Of a stretch of DNA of 64,000 nucleotides, positions 32,959 through 41,088 are shown piece by piece; position 1 is the stretch's first letter; the number at the start of each line of letters is the position of its first letter. Position numbers and translations under genes: made by a program. This DNA is from Nitrospirota bacterium. GTDB taxonomy: Bacteria > Nitrospirota > Thermodesulfovibrionia > Thermodesulfovibrionales > Dissulfurispiraceae. Under the pieces are notes generated by a model. That model made no database searches. It was not told the DNA's origin and saw only the letters and a list, made by a program, of their open reading frames with translations. The stretch covers positions 62,001 through 126,000 of the forward strand of contig JBFMHE010000007.1 in assembly GCA_040752355.1 (NCBI GenBank), in the 5' to 3' direction.

Positions 32959-33954
32959 ATGGAAAAGAAGAGACGAAAAGACAGGATGCCCGCCCGGACC
33001 CGGGGCGGGGTTTCCGAGAGGGTGATGGAGCAATACGTTAAAAAGTTCCTTACCCATCTCGATGTCGAACGGGGCGTGTCGCCGCATACGCTCCGGGCGT
33101 ATAAGCGGGATCTGCGCGACTTTGCCGCGTACTGCCCGGCAGACCCCGAGCGCATCGATATGATCGATATCCGGGGTTTTGTTGCGGAACAGATCATGAG
33201 GGGCAAGGGAAAATCGACGGTGGCGCGCAAGCTGGCGACGCTGCGGTCGTTCTTCACCTATCTCTATCAGGAAGGCTATGTCGCGGTCAATCATGCCAGG
33301 CTGGTGCCGACGCCCAGAGCGCCGAAGCGCCTCCCCAACTTCCTCTCCGTTGACGACGCCTTCGAGCTCGTCCAGACGCCCGAGGGAATGGGGCTCATCC
33401 CGGTCAGGGACCGGGCGATTCTCGAGCTGCTCTATTCGAGCGGTCTCCGGATAAGCGAAGCAGCGGGTCTCGCCATCGACGATGTGAATTTACGGGAGGG
33501 TCTCGTAAAAGCCCGGGGAAAGGGTAAAAAAGAGCGGATCGTGCCGATCGGCGAAAAAGCGCGCGATGCCTTGAAGTCGTACCTGATCGAGCGTATGCTC
33601 TTCAGAAAGAAGAGGGCACTTCCCGCCGACGACAACGCCTTCTTCCTGAACCGGAACGGCGAGCGGCTGACCGACCGCCAGATGCGGCGCATCGTCGTCA
33701 AGTATGCCCGGCTCATCGGCATCAACGGCCAGATCGGCCCGCATACCCTTCGCCACACCTTTGCGACCCATCTGCTGGTGGGCGGCGCTGACCTGAGGTC
33801 CATCCAGGAGCTCCTCGGCCACTCGTCGCTCTCGACCACGCAAAAATATACGCATCTCGATATCGGGCACCTGATCGATGTCTACGACAAGGCGCACCCC
33901 CTCGCCGACAGAGAGGGGCCTAAGGCTCCGCCGCCGAAGACAAAAAATCCGTAG
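32959..33954 (+). CDS. xerC: tyrosine recombinase XerC/XerD-like
   Basis: The 331-residue enzyme has the SAM-like N-terminal domain (KKFLTHLDVERGVSPHTLRAY) and the catalytic residues of a tyrosine recombinase: R in YSSGLRISE, the lysine region KGKKERIVPIG, HTLRHTFATHLL, LLGHSSLSTTQKYTHL with the nucleophilic Tyr. It resolves chromosome dimers at dif. The position before hslVU is the usual one for xerC/codV and argues against a mobile-element integrase. The C-terminus has a proline/lysine-rich tail. Confidence 0.9.
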   Translation: MEKKRRKDRMPARTRGGVSERVMEQYVKKFLTHLDVERGVSPHTLRAYKRDLRDFAAYCPADPERIDMIDIRGFVAEQIMRGKGKSTVARKLATLRSFFTYLYQEGYVAVNHARLVPTPRAPKRLPNFLSVDDAFELVQTPEGMGLIPVRDRAILELLYSSGLRISEAAGLAIDDVNLREGLVKARGKGKKERIVPIGEKARDALKSYLIERMLFRKKRALPADDNAFFLNRNGERLTDRQMRRIVVKYARLIGINGQIGPHTLRHTFATHLLVGGADLRSIQELLGHSSLSTTQKYTHLDIGHLIDVYDKAHPLADREGPKAPPPKTKNP

Positions 33955-34026
33955 GGACTTGGATTTTGGGTCTGCTGTTGGTTTAGAATTGAGAGAGCAG
34001 CGTTTCGCACTGGAGGAATTAACGAT

Positions 34027-34560
34027 ATGTTTCACGGCACGACCATTCTCTGCGTCAGGCGCAACGGCAGCGTTGCGATTGCGAGCGATGGGCAGGTCAC
34101 GATGGGGAGCACGGTAGTGAAGCACAATGCCAAGAAGATCAGGACGATGTATAATGACAAAGTCCTTGCAGGCTTTGCCGGGGCGACGGCGGACGCCTTT
34201 ACGCTCTTCGAGAAGTTCGAGTCGAAACTCGAGGCGTACCGCGGGAACCTCACCCGCGCGGCGGTCGAGCTCGCCAAGGAGTGGCGTACCGACCGCATAT
34301 TGCGGAGACTCGAGGCGCTGCTGCTCGTCGCCGATGCGGAGCACACGTTCATCCTCTCGGGAACGGGCGATGTCATCGAGCCCGAAGGCGGGGTCGCCGC
34401 CATAGGCTCCGGCGGGCCCTATGCGCAGGCATCGGCCCGGGCGCTCTACGAGAACACCGGCCTTCCCGCCGTAGAGATCGTCAAGAAGGCTATGGAGATA
34501 GCTTCCGATATCTGCATTTACACGAACAAGACCGTAACGATAGAGGAGTTACATGGATAA
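34027..34560 (+). CDS. hslV: HslV peptidase subunit of HslUV protease
   Basis: HslV is the proteolytic threonine-hydrolase ring driven by HslU. GGAGG lies upstream of the ATG. The product starts [16 protein letters not shown]; processing after Gly4 would expose the catalytic Thr5, as in many non-enterobacterial HslVs. [30 protein letters not shown] and [14 protein letters not shown] follow. At 177 residues the length is normal. The end overlaps hslU by 8 bases. Confidence 0.96.
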   Translation: MFHGTTILCVRRNGSVAIASDGQVTMGSTVVKHNAKKIRTMYNDKVLAGFAGATADAFTLFEKFESKLEAYRGNLTRAAVELAKEWRTDRILRRLEALLLVADAEHTFILSGTGDVIEPEGGVAAIGSGGPYAQASARALYENTGLPAVEIVKKAMEIASDICIYTNKTVTIEELHG

Positions 34561-35893
34561 GTTCACCCCGAAAAAGATCGTCGCCGAGCTCGACCGGTTC
34601 ATTATCGGGCAGGACAGGGCCAAGCGGGCCGTCGCCGTTGCCCTGAGAAACCGGTGGCGGCGGCAGCAGCTGCCCGAAGACCTGAGGGACGAAGTCCTGC
34701 CGAAGAATATCATCATGATCGGACCGACGGGCGTCGGCAAGACCGAGATCGCCCGCAGGCTCGCCCGGCTCGCGAACGCCCCCTTCCTCAAGATCGAGGC
34801 ATCGAAGTTCACCGAAGTCGGCTATGTGGGCCGCGATGTAGAGTCCATGATCAGGGACCTCATGGAGATCAGCCTGAACATGGTGAAGACGGAGCATATG
34901 GAGAAAGTACAGGAGAGGGCGAAAGTGCTTGCCGAAGACCGGGTGCTCGACCTCCTGCTCCCTGCGCCGAAATTCGCCCGGGTCACGACCCCCGACGACC
35001 AGGAGCGCGAGGCCTACAGCGATACGCGCGAGCGGCTGCGCGCACAGCTGCGGGAAGGAAAGCTCGACTCCCGGCATGTCGAGGTCGAAGTGAAAGAAAA
35101 GATGATGCCCTTCGGCGTCGTCTCGAACGTCGGCATGGAAGAGCTCGAGATCAATCTCAAGGAGATGCTCGGCAATTTCCTGCCCGAGAAGGCGAAAAGA
35201 AAAAAGGTCAAGGTCTCCGAAGCGCTGGCCATGCTCACCCAGGAAGAGGCGGGCAAGCTCATCGACATGGAGAGGGTGACCAGGGAGGCGCGCGAGCGGG
35301 TCGAGCAGGCGGGGATCGTCTTCATCGACGAGATCGACAAGATCGCGAGCAAGGGGAGCGCCCACGGTCCCGACGTCTCCCGCGAGGGAGTGCAGCGGGA
35401 CCTGCTGCCTGTTGTCGAGGGCTCGACCGTCAATACCAAGCACGGCCCGGTCCGGACGGACCATGTCCTCTTCATTGCTGCCGGCGCGTTCCATATCGCC
35501 AAGCCCTCCGATCTCATACCGGAGCTCCAGGGAAGGTTCCCCATACGGGTCGAGCTCGAATCGCTCGGCAAGGATGATTTCGTAAGGATCCTCACCGAGC
35601 CCTACAACGCGCTCATCAAGCAGTACGTTGCCCTGCTCGAGACCGAAGGCCTCACCCTCGCCTTCAGCGAGGATGCGATCGACGAGATCGCGACGATCGC
35701 GGTAACGGTCAACGAGAAGACGGAAAATATCGGGGCACGGAGGCTCCACACCGTGCTCGAGCGGCTCCTCGAGGAGATTTCGTTCAATGCGCCCGATATG
35801 GGCAGGCAGACGCTGGCCATAGACCGGCCATACGTGAGACAGCGGCTGTCGGATGTCGTCAAGAATGAGGATCTCAGCAGGTATATCTTATAA
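34553..35893 (+). CDS. hslU: HslU ATPase subunit of HslUV protease
   Basis: HslU is the AAA+ unfoldase. The 446-residue protein shows [20 protein letters not shown], Walker [16 protein letters not shown], the pore-loop region [12 protein letters not shown], the inserted I-domain (about 110-230), Walker [25 protein letters not shown], and [20 protein letters not shown] in the sensor-2 region. It is translationally coupled to hslV through an 8-base overlap. Confidence 0.97.
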   Translation: MDKFTPKKIVAELDRFIIGQDRAKRAVAVALRNRWRRQQLPEDLRDEVLPKNIIMIGPTGVGKTEIARRLARLANAPFLKIEASKFTEVGYVGRDVESMIRDLMEISLNMVKTEHMEKVQERAKVLAEDRVLDLLLPAPKFARVTTPDDQEREAYSDTRERLRAQLREGKLDSRHVEVEVKEKMMPFGVVSNVGMEELEINLKEMLGNFLPEKAKRKKVKVSEALAMLTQEEAGKLIDMERVTREARERVEQAGIVFIDEIDKIASKGSAHGPDVSREGVQRDLLPVVEGSTVNTKHGPVRTDHVLFIAAGAFHIAKPSDLIPELQGRFPIRVELESLGKDDFVRILTEPYNALIKQYVALLETEGLTLAFSEDAIDEIATIAVTVNEKTENIGARRLHTVLERLLEEISFNAPDMGRQTLAIDRPYVRQRLSDVVKNEDLSRYIL

Positions 35894-36692
35894 ACCGGAA
35901 GACCGGGACACGGGGACGCGGGGACGCGGGGAGTGTACTGCTTTCTGCCTCTTCTCATCCCCGTCTCTCCGTCTCTCCGTATCCTCCCTACTTCTTGCCC
36001 TGACCCTCGCCTCGTGCTCTTCCGTCCGCCATGTCGCTCCGCCGGAAAGTGCTACGTTCACCCCTGTTGAGCAGGCCGAGAGCCAGGAACGCCCTTCGGG
36101 CTTTCAGGAGCTCAAAGGGACGCGGCGGGAGTGTGTCGCCTCGTGGTACGGCCCCGAGTTCCACGGCAGGCCCACCTCGTCGGGGGAGCGCTTCAACATG
36201 CATGCGCTGACCTGCGCTCATAAGGAATTCCCCTTCGGGACAAAACTGAAAGTCATCAACACGAAAAATAAAAAAGAGGTGGAGTGCGTCGTCAATGACC
36301 GGGGCCCCTTCATCGCCGGACGGGAGCTGGACCTCTCCTATGCCGCAGCCAAAAAGATAGACCTGATCGGAGCGGGAATCCAGACCGTTATTATCGAGCC
36401 CCTCGGAAGAGACCTGCGCTATGCGAAATATATCCGCTACGGCGTAATGGATACGACGCTTACCCTCCAGGTCGGCTCCTTCAAGGAGGCGGTGAATGCA
36501 AAACGCCTGAAGATGGCCCTGGATATGAAGCATAAAAGCGTCTATATCATGGAGGCCGACATCGGCGGCACAAAATACTTCAGGGTAAGGATCGGCAAGT
36601 TCACCAGCAGGGATGACGCCGTCGCTCTCGGCAAGGCTCTTGCCGACGAGGGGTATACTATCCTGGTGACGAAGTTCGAGCAGCAGCTGTAA
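35853..36692 (+). CDS. rlpA: RlpA-like lipoprotein with SPOR domain
   Basis: The mature part has the double-psi beta-barrel of RlpA lytic transglycosylases ([47 protein letters not shown]) and a C-terminal SPOR domain ([18 protein letters not shown]). It therefore acts on septal peptidoglycan. A lipobox LASC places the acylated Cys at residue 55, giving an abnormally long leader. Only in-frame starts at 35853 or 35865, inside hslU and without Shine-Dalgarno, are available. The leader codons run straight through an octamer repeat (35903-35985), so the original start was probably replaced. Confidence 0.75.
   Translation: MSSRMRISAGISYKPEDRDTGTRGRGECTAFCLFSSPSLRLSVSSLLLALTLASCSSVRHVAPPESATFTPVEQAESQERPSGFQELKGTRRECVASWYGPEFHGRPTSSGERFNMHALTCAHKEFPFGTKLKVINTKNKKEVECVVNDRGPFIAGRELDLSYAAAKKIDLIGAGIQTVIIEPLGRDLRYAKYIRYGVMDTTLTLQVGSFKEAVNAKRLKMALDMKHKSVYIMEADIGGTKYFRVRIGKFTSRDDAVALGKALADEGYTILVTKFEQQL
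35903..35985. repeat. degenerate octamer repeats (CGGGGACG / CCGTCTCT)
   Basis: The left block at 35903-35934 is four 8-base units (CCGGGACA, CGGGGACG twice, CGGGGAGT). The right block at about 35957-35984 repeats CCGTCTCT twice and then CCGTATCC, roughly the inverse. It lies between hslU and the conserved part of rlpA and is translated as part of the rlpA leader. Confidence 0.65.
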
Positions 36693-36723
36693 TAAGAGAT
36701 CATTGCTGAGCAAGGGAGCGGAA

Positions 36724-37602
36724 ATGGAGAAACTGGTCGAAAAGGCGCAGATACTGATCGAATCGCTGCCGTATATACGGAACTTCTACGGAAAGACCTT
36801 TGTCATAAAATACGGGGGCGCGGCGCAGGTCGAAGAGGCGCTCAAGGATTCCTTTGCCCAGGATGTGGTCCTCCTGAACTTCATCGGCATCAAGCCGATC
36901 ATCATCCACGGCGGCGGACCGCGGATCAGCCAGACCATGAAGAAGATGGGCAAGGAGCCGGCCTTTGTCCAGGGGCAGCGGGTAACGGACAAGGAGACCA
37001 TGGACATCGTCGAGATGGTCCTGGGCGGCCTCATCAACAAGGAGATCGTCGCCCTCATCAATAACCACGGCGGCAAGGCGGTGGGTCTCAGCGGCAAGGA
37101 CGGGGGCCTCATCAGGGCGAGGAAAAAGCTGCTCAGGAAGACGGCCGGGACCGGCGGGGAAGAGGTGATCGATATAGGGCTGGTCGGCGAAGTAGAAGCC
37201 GTTGCTCCCGATATCATCGACGCCGTCGAGCAGGGGGGATTCATCCCCGTCATTTCGCCGATAGGCGTCGGCAGCAAGGGGGAGGCCTATAACATCAATG
37301 CGGATTACGTCGCCTCCGCTATCGCCGCAGCGCTGAAGGCGGAGAAGTTCATTCTCCTCACCGATGTTCCCGGCATCAACGACAAGAAGGGCGACATCAT
37401 CTCGACGGTCCACAAAAAAGAGGTGAAGAAGCTCATCGACAACGGCACGATTACCGGAGGAATGCTCCCGAAAGTGCAGGCCTGCACGCGCGCTATCGAT
37501 GCCGGGGTGCGGAAGACCCACATCGTCGACGGGCGGGTCCCCCACTGCCTTCTCCTCGAGATATTCACGAAAGAGGGGATAGGAACCGAGATCGTAGGGT
37601 AG
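36724..37602 (+). CDS. argB: acetylglutamate kinase
   Basis: ArgB phosphorylates N-acetylglutamate in arginine synthesis. I use the ATG at 36724 (GGGAGCGGA upstream), giving 292 residues. It shows [10 protein letters not shown] (family KYGGxAM), [22 protein letters not shown], a central [27 protein letters not shown] and [14 protein letters not shown]. An N-terminal helix ([17 protein letters not shown]) is the kind associated with arginine-inhibited hexameric enzymes. No other arg gene is adjacent. Confidence 0.95.
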   Translation: MEKLVEKAQILIESLPYIRNFYGKTFVIKYGGAAQVEEALKDSFAQDVVLLNFIGIKPIIIHGGGPRISQTMKKMGKEPAFVQGQRVTDKETMDIVEMVLGGLINKEIVALINNHGGKAVGLSGKDGGLIRARKKLLRKTAGTGGEEVIDIGLVGEVEAVAPDIIDAVEQGGFIPVISPIGVGSKGEAYNINADYVASAIAAALKAEKFILLTDVPGINDKKGDIISTVHKKEVKKLIDNGTITGGMLPKVQACTRAIDAGVRKTHIVDGRVPHCLLLEIFTKEGIGTEIVG

Positions 37603-37625
37603 GCGCACGGCGCGGGAGCCGTCCG

Positions 37626-39245
37626 CTACTCGAAGACGACCCTGTTCTTGCCCTCCCGCTTCGCCCGGTAGAGCCGATCGTCGGCGGCGACCAGCAGATC
37701 GTCGGGCGAGGTGCCGTCCTGGGGAAAGGTCGCGACACCGAAGCTCGCCGTCAGAGAGGCCCTCTTCTTCTTCGGGAGCTCGATCGCCTGCTGCTCGATC
37801 CTGCTCCGCAGCCGCTCAGCGGCGTAGGACGCGATACCGCTCGCCGACTCCGGCATGATGACGATGAACTCCTCGCCTCCGTACCGCCCTGCGATATCGG
37901 CCCTCCTGACATTGTCCGTGATCATCTGCGCGATGGCCCTGAGCACGGCATCGCCGGCCGGGTGTCCGTACGTATCGTTCAATCGCTTGAAATCGTCGAG
38001 ATCGAGTATCACCACCGAGAAGCTCTTGTCGAGCCGTTTGCTCCGCTCGATCTCCTTGACCAGGAACTCGTGGATGAAGCGCCGGTTGTAAAGCCCGGTC
38101 AGGGGGTCCGTGGTCGAGAGCCTGATGTCTTCGGTGATGTCCCTGATAATGAGCTGTATCCTCCCGCGCTCCGCCTTCCCGTCGGTCTTTATGAAGAACC
38201 CCGAAAGCTCGTAGATCTGGCTGTCCTTCCTGAAGCGCACATCCTCCACGGTGCCCGACCTGCGGAGCCCTGAGCAGATCTTCTCCCAGGTCTTCACCGG
38301 TATGAGGCGGGTGACCGGCCTGTCGATGAGCTTTCTGCCGAACCTCGCCAGCACCATCTCGTTCACCCATGCCACCAGGTGCTCCTTGCGCGCGTCGCTC
38401 ACCTCGATCATCATCTCGGGGAGGAGGTTCAGCACGTCCTTTGCATGGCGCAGCTTCCGTTCGAGGAATTCGCTGTAGTCCCCCTCCAGATTCCGGAGCA
38501 CGTCCTTGATGGTGATAATCCCGAGGGCACGGCCTTCTTCGTCGTTGACGACCACCCTCCTGATATCACGGTCGTTCATCGCCGCGACGACATCGACGAG
38601 GGTCGTCGCCGGGTCGACGGCGATGACCGGCTTCGACATATAGCCGCTCACTTTCCTGGCAAGCGGGACCCTCCTGGCCGCCAGCTTGATGATGTCCTTC
38701 TCGGTGATAATGCCGACGGCCCTGCCGCTCTTTACCAGGGGGACGGAGCTGATCTTGTGCTTCACTATGATCTTCAGAACATCGTTGAGCGCTGCATCGG
38801 GAGGCGCGCTGATGAGAGGCTGCAGCCGGTCGAGGAGGTGTCGGACCCTGATCGCGGCCCGGTAGAAATCGTTTTCGAGATGCCGGAGCATGTCTTTCTG
38901 GGTGATCACGCCGAGAAAGTCGTTCTCCTCGTCGAGGACGATCATTCTCCTGATGTTGTTGTCGATCATCAGGTTCAGGGCGTAGCCGATCGTACGGTCG
39001 CTCTTCGTCGTGATGAGATGCTTCCGCGCATGCTGCTCGGCAGTCTCGTCGAGGTCGACGCCGTTGAAGAGGAGCTCGACGATATCGCGCTCGGTGAGAA
39101 TGCCGAGGGGCTTCCTCCCGGCGAGAACGACCACGACCCCCTTGTCATTCTTGTTCATCAGCTCGATGAGAGTCCTCAGGGAGGCGTTCCGCCTGACGGA
39201 GAGATCCTTTTTCTCGACGATGGAGCCAAGCAGCAGGCTGATCAT
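37626..39245 (-). CDS. diguanylate cyclase with four CBS domains and PAS
   Basis: The start is taken at 39245 (GAGGG upstream, 539 residues); an ATG at 39281 is in frame and possible. The N-terminal ~270 residues contain four CBS motifs (GILTERDIVELL, GVITQKDMLRHL, GIITEKDIIKLA, GIITIKDVLRNL). A PAS-like region and a C-terminal GGDEF domain follow with the active motif GGEEF. The RRAD sequence five residues before it is an intact inhibitory I-site. It should make cyclic-di-GMP in the cytoplasm, tuned by nucleotides bound to CBS and by product feedback. It has no membrane segment. Confidence 0.9.
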   Translation of the reverse strand: MISLLLGSIVEKKDLSVRRNASLRTLIELMNKNDKGVVVVLAGRKPLGILTERDIVELLFNGVDLDETAEQHARKHLITTKSDRTIGYALNLMIDNNIRRMIVLDEENDFLGVITQKDMLRHLENDFYRAAIRVRHLLDRLQPLISAPPDAALNDVLKIIVKHKISSVPLVKSGRAVGIITEKDIIKLAARRVPLARKVSGYMSKPVIAVDPATTLVDVVAAMNDRDIRRVVVNDEEGRALGIITIKDVLRNLEGDYSEFLERKLRHAKDVLNLLPEMMIEVSDARKEHLVAWVNEMVLARFGRKLIDRPVTRLIPVKTWEKICSGLRRSGTVEDVRFRKDSQIYELSGFFIKTDGKAERGRIQLIIRDITEDIRLSTTDPLTGLYNRRFIHEFLVKEIERSKRLDKSFSVVILDLDDFKRLNDTYGHPAGDAVLRAIAQMITDNVRRADIAGRYGGEEFIVIMPESASGIASYAAERLRSRIEQQAIELPKKKRASLTASFGVATFPQDGTSPDDLLVAADDRLYRAKREGKNRVVFE

Positions 39246-39302
39246 GTATGAGCCCTCTTCGGTGAGGTCGCGGCGCGGCATCGCTGCCCGTCCGTGCGGC
39301 CT

Positions 39303-39308
39303 ATTATA
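39303..39308 (-). promoter_or_regulatory. -10 box (TGCTATAAT) overlapping nfo stop codon
   Basis: On the minus strand an extended -10 TGC-TATAAT lies at the end of nfo; the TAA stop codon of nfo is part of the TATAAT. It would start transcription about 50 bases before the chosen start of the CBS/GGDEF gene. The -35 is weak. Confidence 0.45.
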
Positions 39309-40158
39309 GCAGAAAGCCTTTCACGATACCCAAATTCCTGCGGTCGTCCTCCTCGTCTTTCCTGGGTGTTTCGAGGATGAGGGGAATCCCTGCGAAGGCC
39401 GGGTGGTTGACGAACGTCCGCAGCCCCTCCCTGCCGATCGCGCCGTCGCCGATGTGCTCGTGCCGGTCGACGCGGGCGTTGAGCCCCCTCTTGGAGTCGT
39501 TGAGATGAATGAGCTGCAGTGCGCCGTGCCCCGGATGCCGGGATACCTCTTCGGCAAGGGCCGCAACACCGTCCGCACGCGTGAGGTCATATCCTGCGGC
39601 AAAGGCATGGCAGGTATCGATGCAGATACCGCCGATGAGACCGCTGCCGGCGCCGTTCACGATCTCGGCGAGCTCCTCCATCGAGGAGGAGATATCCCCG
39701 CGCTCCCCGGCGGTATTCTCCAGGAGCAGCCGGGACCTCCAGCTCCCTCTCCGCGCAACCTCTTTCAACGACGCAATCGCCCGCTTGCGGGCATTATCCG
39801 GCTCGTCCTGCGATGCGCTGCCGGTATGGAGGACCACGTACTCGGCGCCGAGCGCATCGGCGAGGTCCATCTCCTGCGCCAGGAGCGCCATCGACTTGTC
39901 GAGGACATCGCTGCTCACTGCAGCGAGATTGATCAGGTAGGAAGTATGGACATAGACGGGACGGATGTCATATGCCTTTCTCAGTTTTCTGAACTGCCGG
40001 ACAGACTCTTCAGAGAGCGCACCGGCGTGCCACTGCCGCGGATTATGGGAGAATATCTGCATGGTGGTGCAGCCGAGCTCTTTCGCACGCTCCACCGAGA
40101 GATGGACGCCGCCTGCTATGGAGGTATGGACGCCGAGGCGCCTGCGGGTAGCCGCCAT
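39304..40158 (-). CDS. nfo: endonuclease IV (AP endonuclease)
   Basis: Nfo cleaves DNA at abasic sites using a trinuclear zinc centre. The ATG at 40158 follows AGAGG and gives 284 residues; the frame is open to 40191. The TIM-barrel motifs are GVHTSIAGG, VHTSYLINLA, YVVLHTGSA, LLLENTAGE, CIDTCHAFAAGYDL, LIHLNDSK, RHEHIGDGAIG and LILETPR, which include all the usual zinc ligands (His, Glu, Asp). Confidence 0.95.
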   Translation of the reverse strand: MAATRRRLGVHTSIAGGVHLSVERAKELGCTTMQIFSHNPRQWHAGALSEESVRQFRKLRKAYDIRPVYVHTSYLINLAAVSSDVLDKSMALLAQEMDLADALGAEYVVLHTGSASQDEPDNARKRAIASLKEVARRGSWRSRLLLENTAGERGDISSSMEELAEIVNGAGSGLIGGICIDTCHAFAAGYDLTRADGVAALAEEVSRHPGHGALQLIHLNDSKRGLNARVDRHEHIGDGAIGREGLRTFVNHPAFAGIPLILETPRKDEEDDRRNLGIVKGFLL

Positions 40159-40321
40159 AAATTCCTCTTTTATACGAGGGTCAGCATTCAAGAATTATGA
40201 TTGCTCCCTTCATTATAGCAAGCTTAATGCGGCTCATGCGGAGAGATCATCTCTGATTCAGACCTTTACTCTCTCCCCGGATACCCGTTCCTCTCAGGAA
40301 AGCCGAGCTCCGTTAAGAAGC

Positions 40322-40350
40322 TTGACAGCATAGCATATGTCATATATCAT
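40322..40350 (+). promoter_or_regulatory. promoter of vapBC locus
   Basis: A perfect TTGACA and TATCAT are separated by exactly 17 bases, 23 bases before the antitoxin ATG. Confidence 0.7.
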
Positions 40351-40358
40351 ATATATGC
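40333..40358. promoter_or_regulatory. candidate antitoxin operator
   Basis: A 26-base AT-rich segment begins GCATAT and ends ATATGC, with two TCATATA copies inside. It covers the -10 box, the expected place for autorepression by the ribbon-helix-helix antitoxin. Confidence 0.45.
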
Positions 40359-40373
40359 ACGGAGGGGTAGGTC

Positions 40374-40604
40374 ATGAAGAGGACGACCATATTCGCTGAA
40401 GATGATTTACTGAGAGAGATCAAGGAAATCTCAAAAGACGAGGACCGGAGTGTGGCTGAGGTAATACGGGAGGCCATGGTCGTTTACGTCGCGCAGAAGC
40501 GGCGCAAGGCAAGAAAACTCTCGTTCATCGGTATCGGCGACAGCGGCAGGAGAAGCGTTTCGGAAAGGCACGAGGAGCTCCTCTGGAAAAAGGATTCAGA
40601 ATAG
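40374..40604 (+). CDS. vapB: ribbon-helix-helix antitoxin (VapB/CopG-like)
   Basis: The 76-residue protein has an N-terminal ribbon-helix-helix fold (MKRTTIFAEDDLLREIKEIS, then a helix VAEVIREAMVVYVAQ) for operator DNA and dimerisation. A basic, then charged C-terminal tail would wrap the toxin. GGAGGGG precedes the ATG. The gene overlaps the PIN toxin by a few bases. Autoregulation through the operator at 40333-40358 is likely. Confidence 0.85.
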   Translation: MKRTTIFAEDDLLREIKEISKDEDRSVAEVIREAMVVYVAQKRRKARKLSFIGIGDSGRRSVSERHEELLWKKDSE

Positions 40605-41017
40605 ATTCCGTCCTTCTCGATACAGGCGTCGTCTACGCCCTTGCAGACAGAAAAGACTCCTGGCACAAGCAGTCCGCAGCCTTCATAAGCGGGTTCAAGG
40701 GCAGGATCATCGTCCCGTCCTCCGTAATCCCCGAGGCATGTCATCTCCTGAATACCTATCTGGGCCGGATGGCTGAAAATGAATTCATCAGCTCCCTTAT
40801 AAATAAAGCAATCACCATCGAACACTTCACCGCTCGCGATCTTGTGCGGGGTCTTGAAATCATGATGCAGTACAACGATCTCAATCTCGGCTTCACGGAC
40901 GCCTCGATCATCGCCATATCGGAAAGGCTGAAAATACGAAAGATCCTGACTACGGACAGAAGGCATTTCTCGGCAGTGAGGCCGGAGCACTGGGATTCTT
41001 TCATCTTATTGCCGTAA
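40601..41017 (+). CDS. vapC: PIN-domain toxin (VapC-like), non-standard start
   Basis: The frame encodes a complete PIN ribonuclease domain with the acidic residues in place: DTGVVYALAD (first Asp), VIPEACH (Glu), FTDASIIAI (Asp) and ILTTDRRHF (Asp). No ATG, GTG or TTG exists in frame before the conserved first strand. The most plausible start is the ATA at 40601, which has GGA at a suitable distance and overlaps the antitoxin stop; a CTG at 40586 is an alternative. From ATA the product is 138 residues. The internal ATG at 40769 would remove half the active site. VapC toxins cleave tRNA or rRNA. Confidence 0.75.
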   Translation: MDSVLLDTGVVYALADRKDSWHKQSAAFISGFKGRIIVPSSVIPEACHLLNTYLGRMAENEFISSLINKAITIEHFTARDLVRGLEIMMQYNDLNLGFTDASIIAISERLKIRKILTTDRRHFSAVRPEHWDSFILLP

Positions 41018-41051
41018 AGAGCGGCTCTCGAGTAACCACGCCCTGCTTTCC

Positions 41052-41081
41052 TTGACACCCCAATATCTTTAGTGGTAACTT
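41052..41081 (+). promoter_or_regulatory. ileS promoter, probably leaderless
   Basis: A perfect TTGACA and TAACTT are 18 bases apart, and the -10 ends 7 bases before the ileS ATG. No Shine-Dalgarno is present, so the transcript should begin at the start codon. Confidence 0.6.
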
Positions 41082-41088
41082 GTAGTTT

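Noticed and set aside
32959-33954. Integrase of a mobile element
   Set aside because: The tyrosine recombinase sits in the conserved trmFO-xerC-hslVU order with no attachment repeats or cargo, so it is the housekeeping Xer protein.
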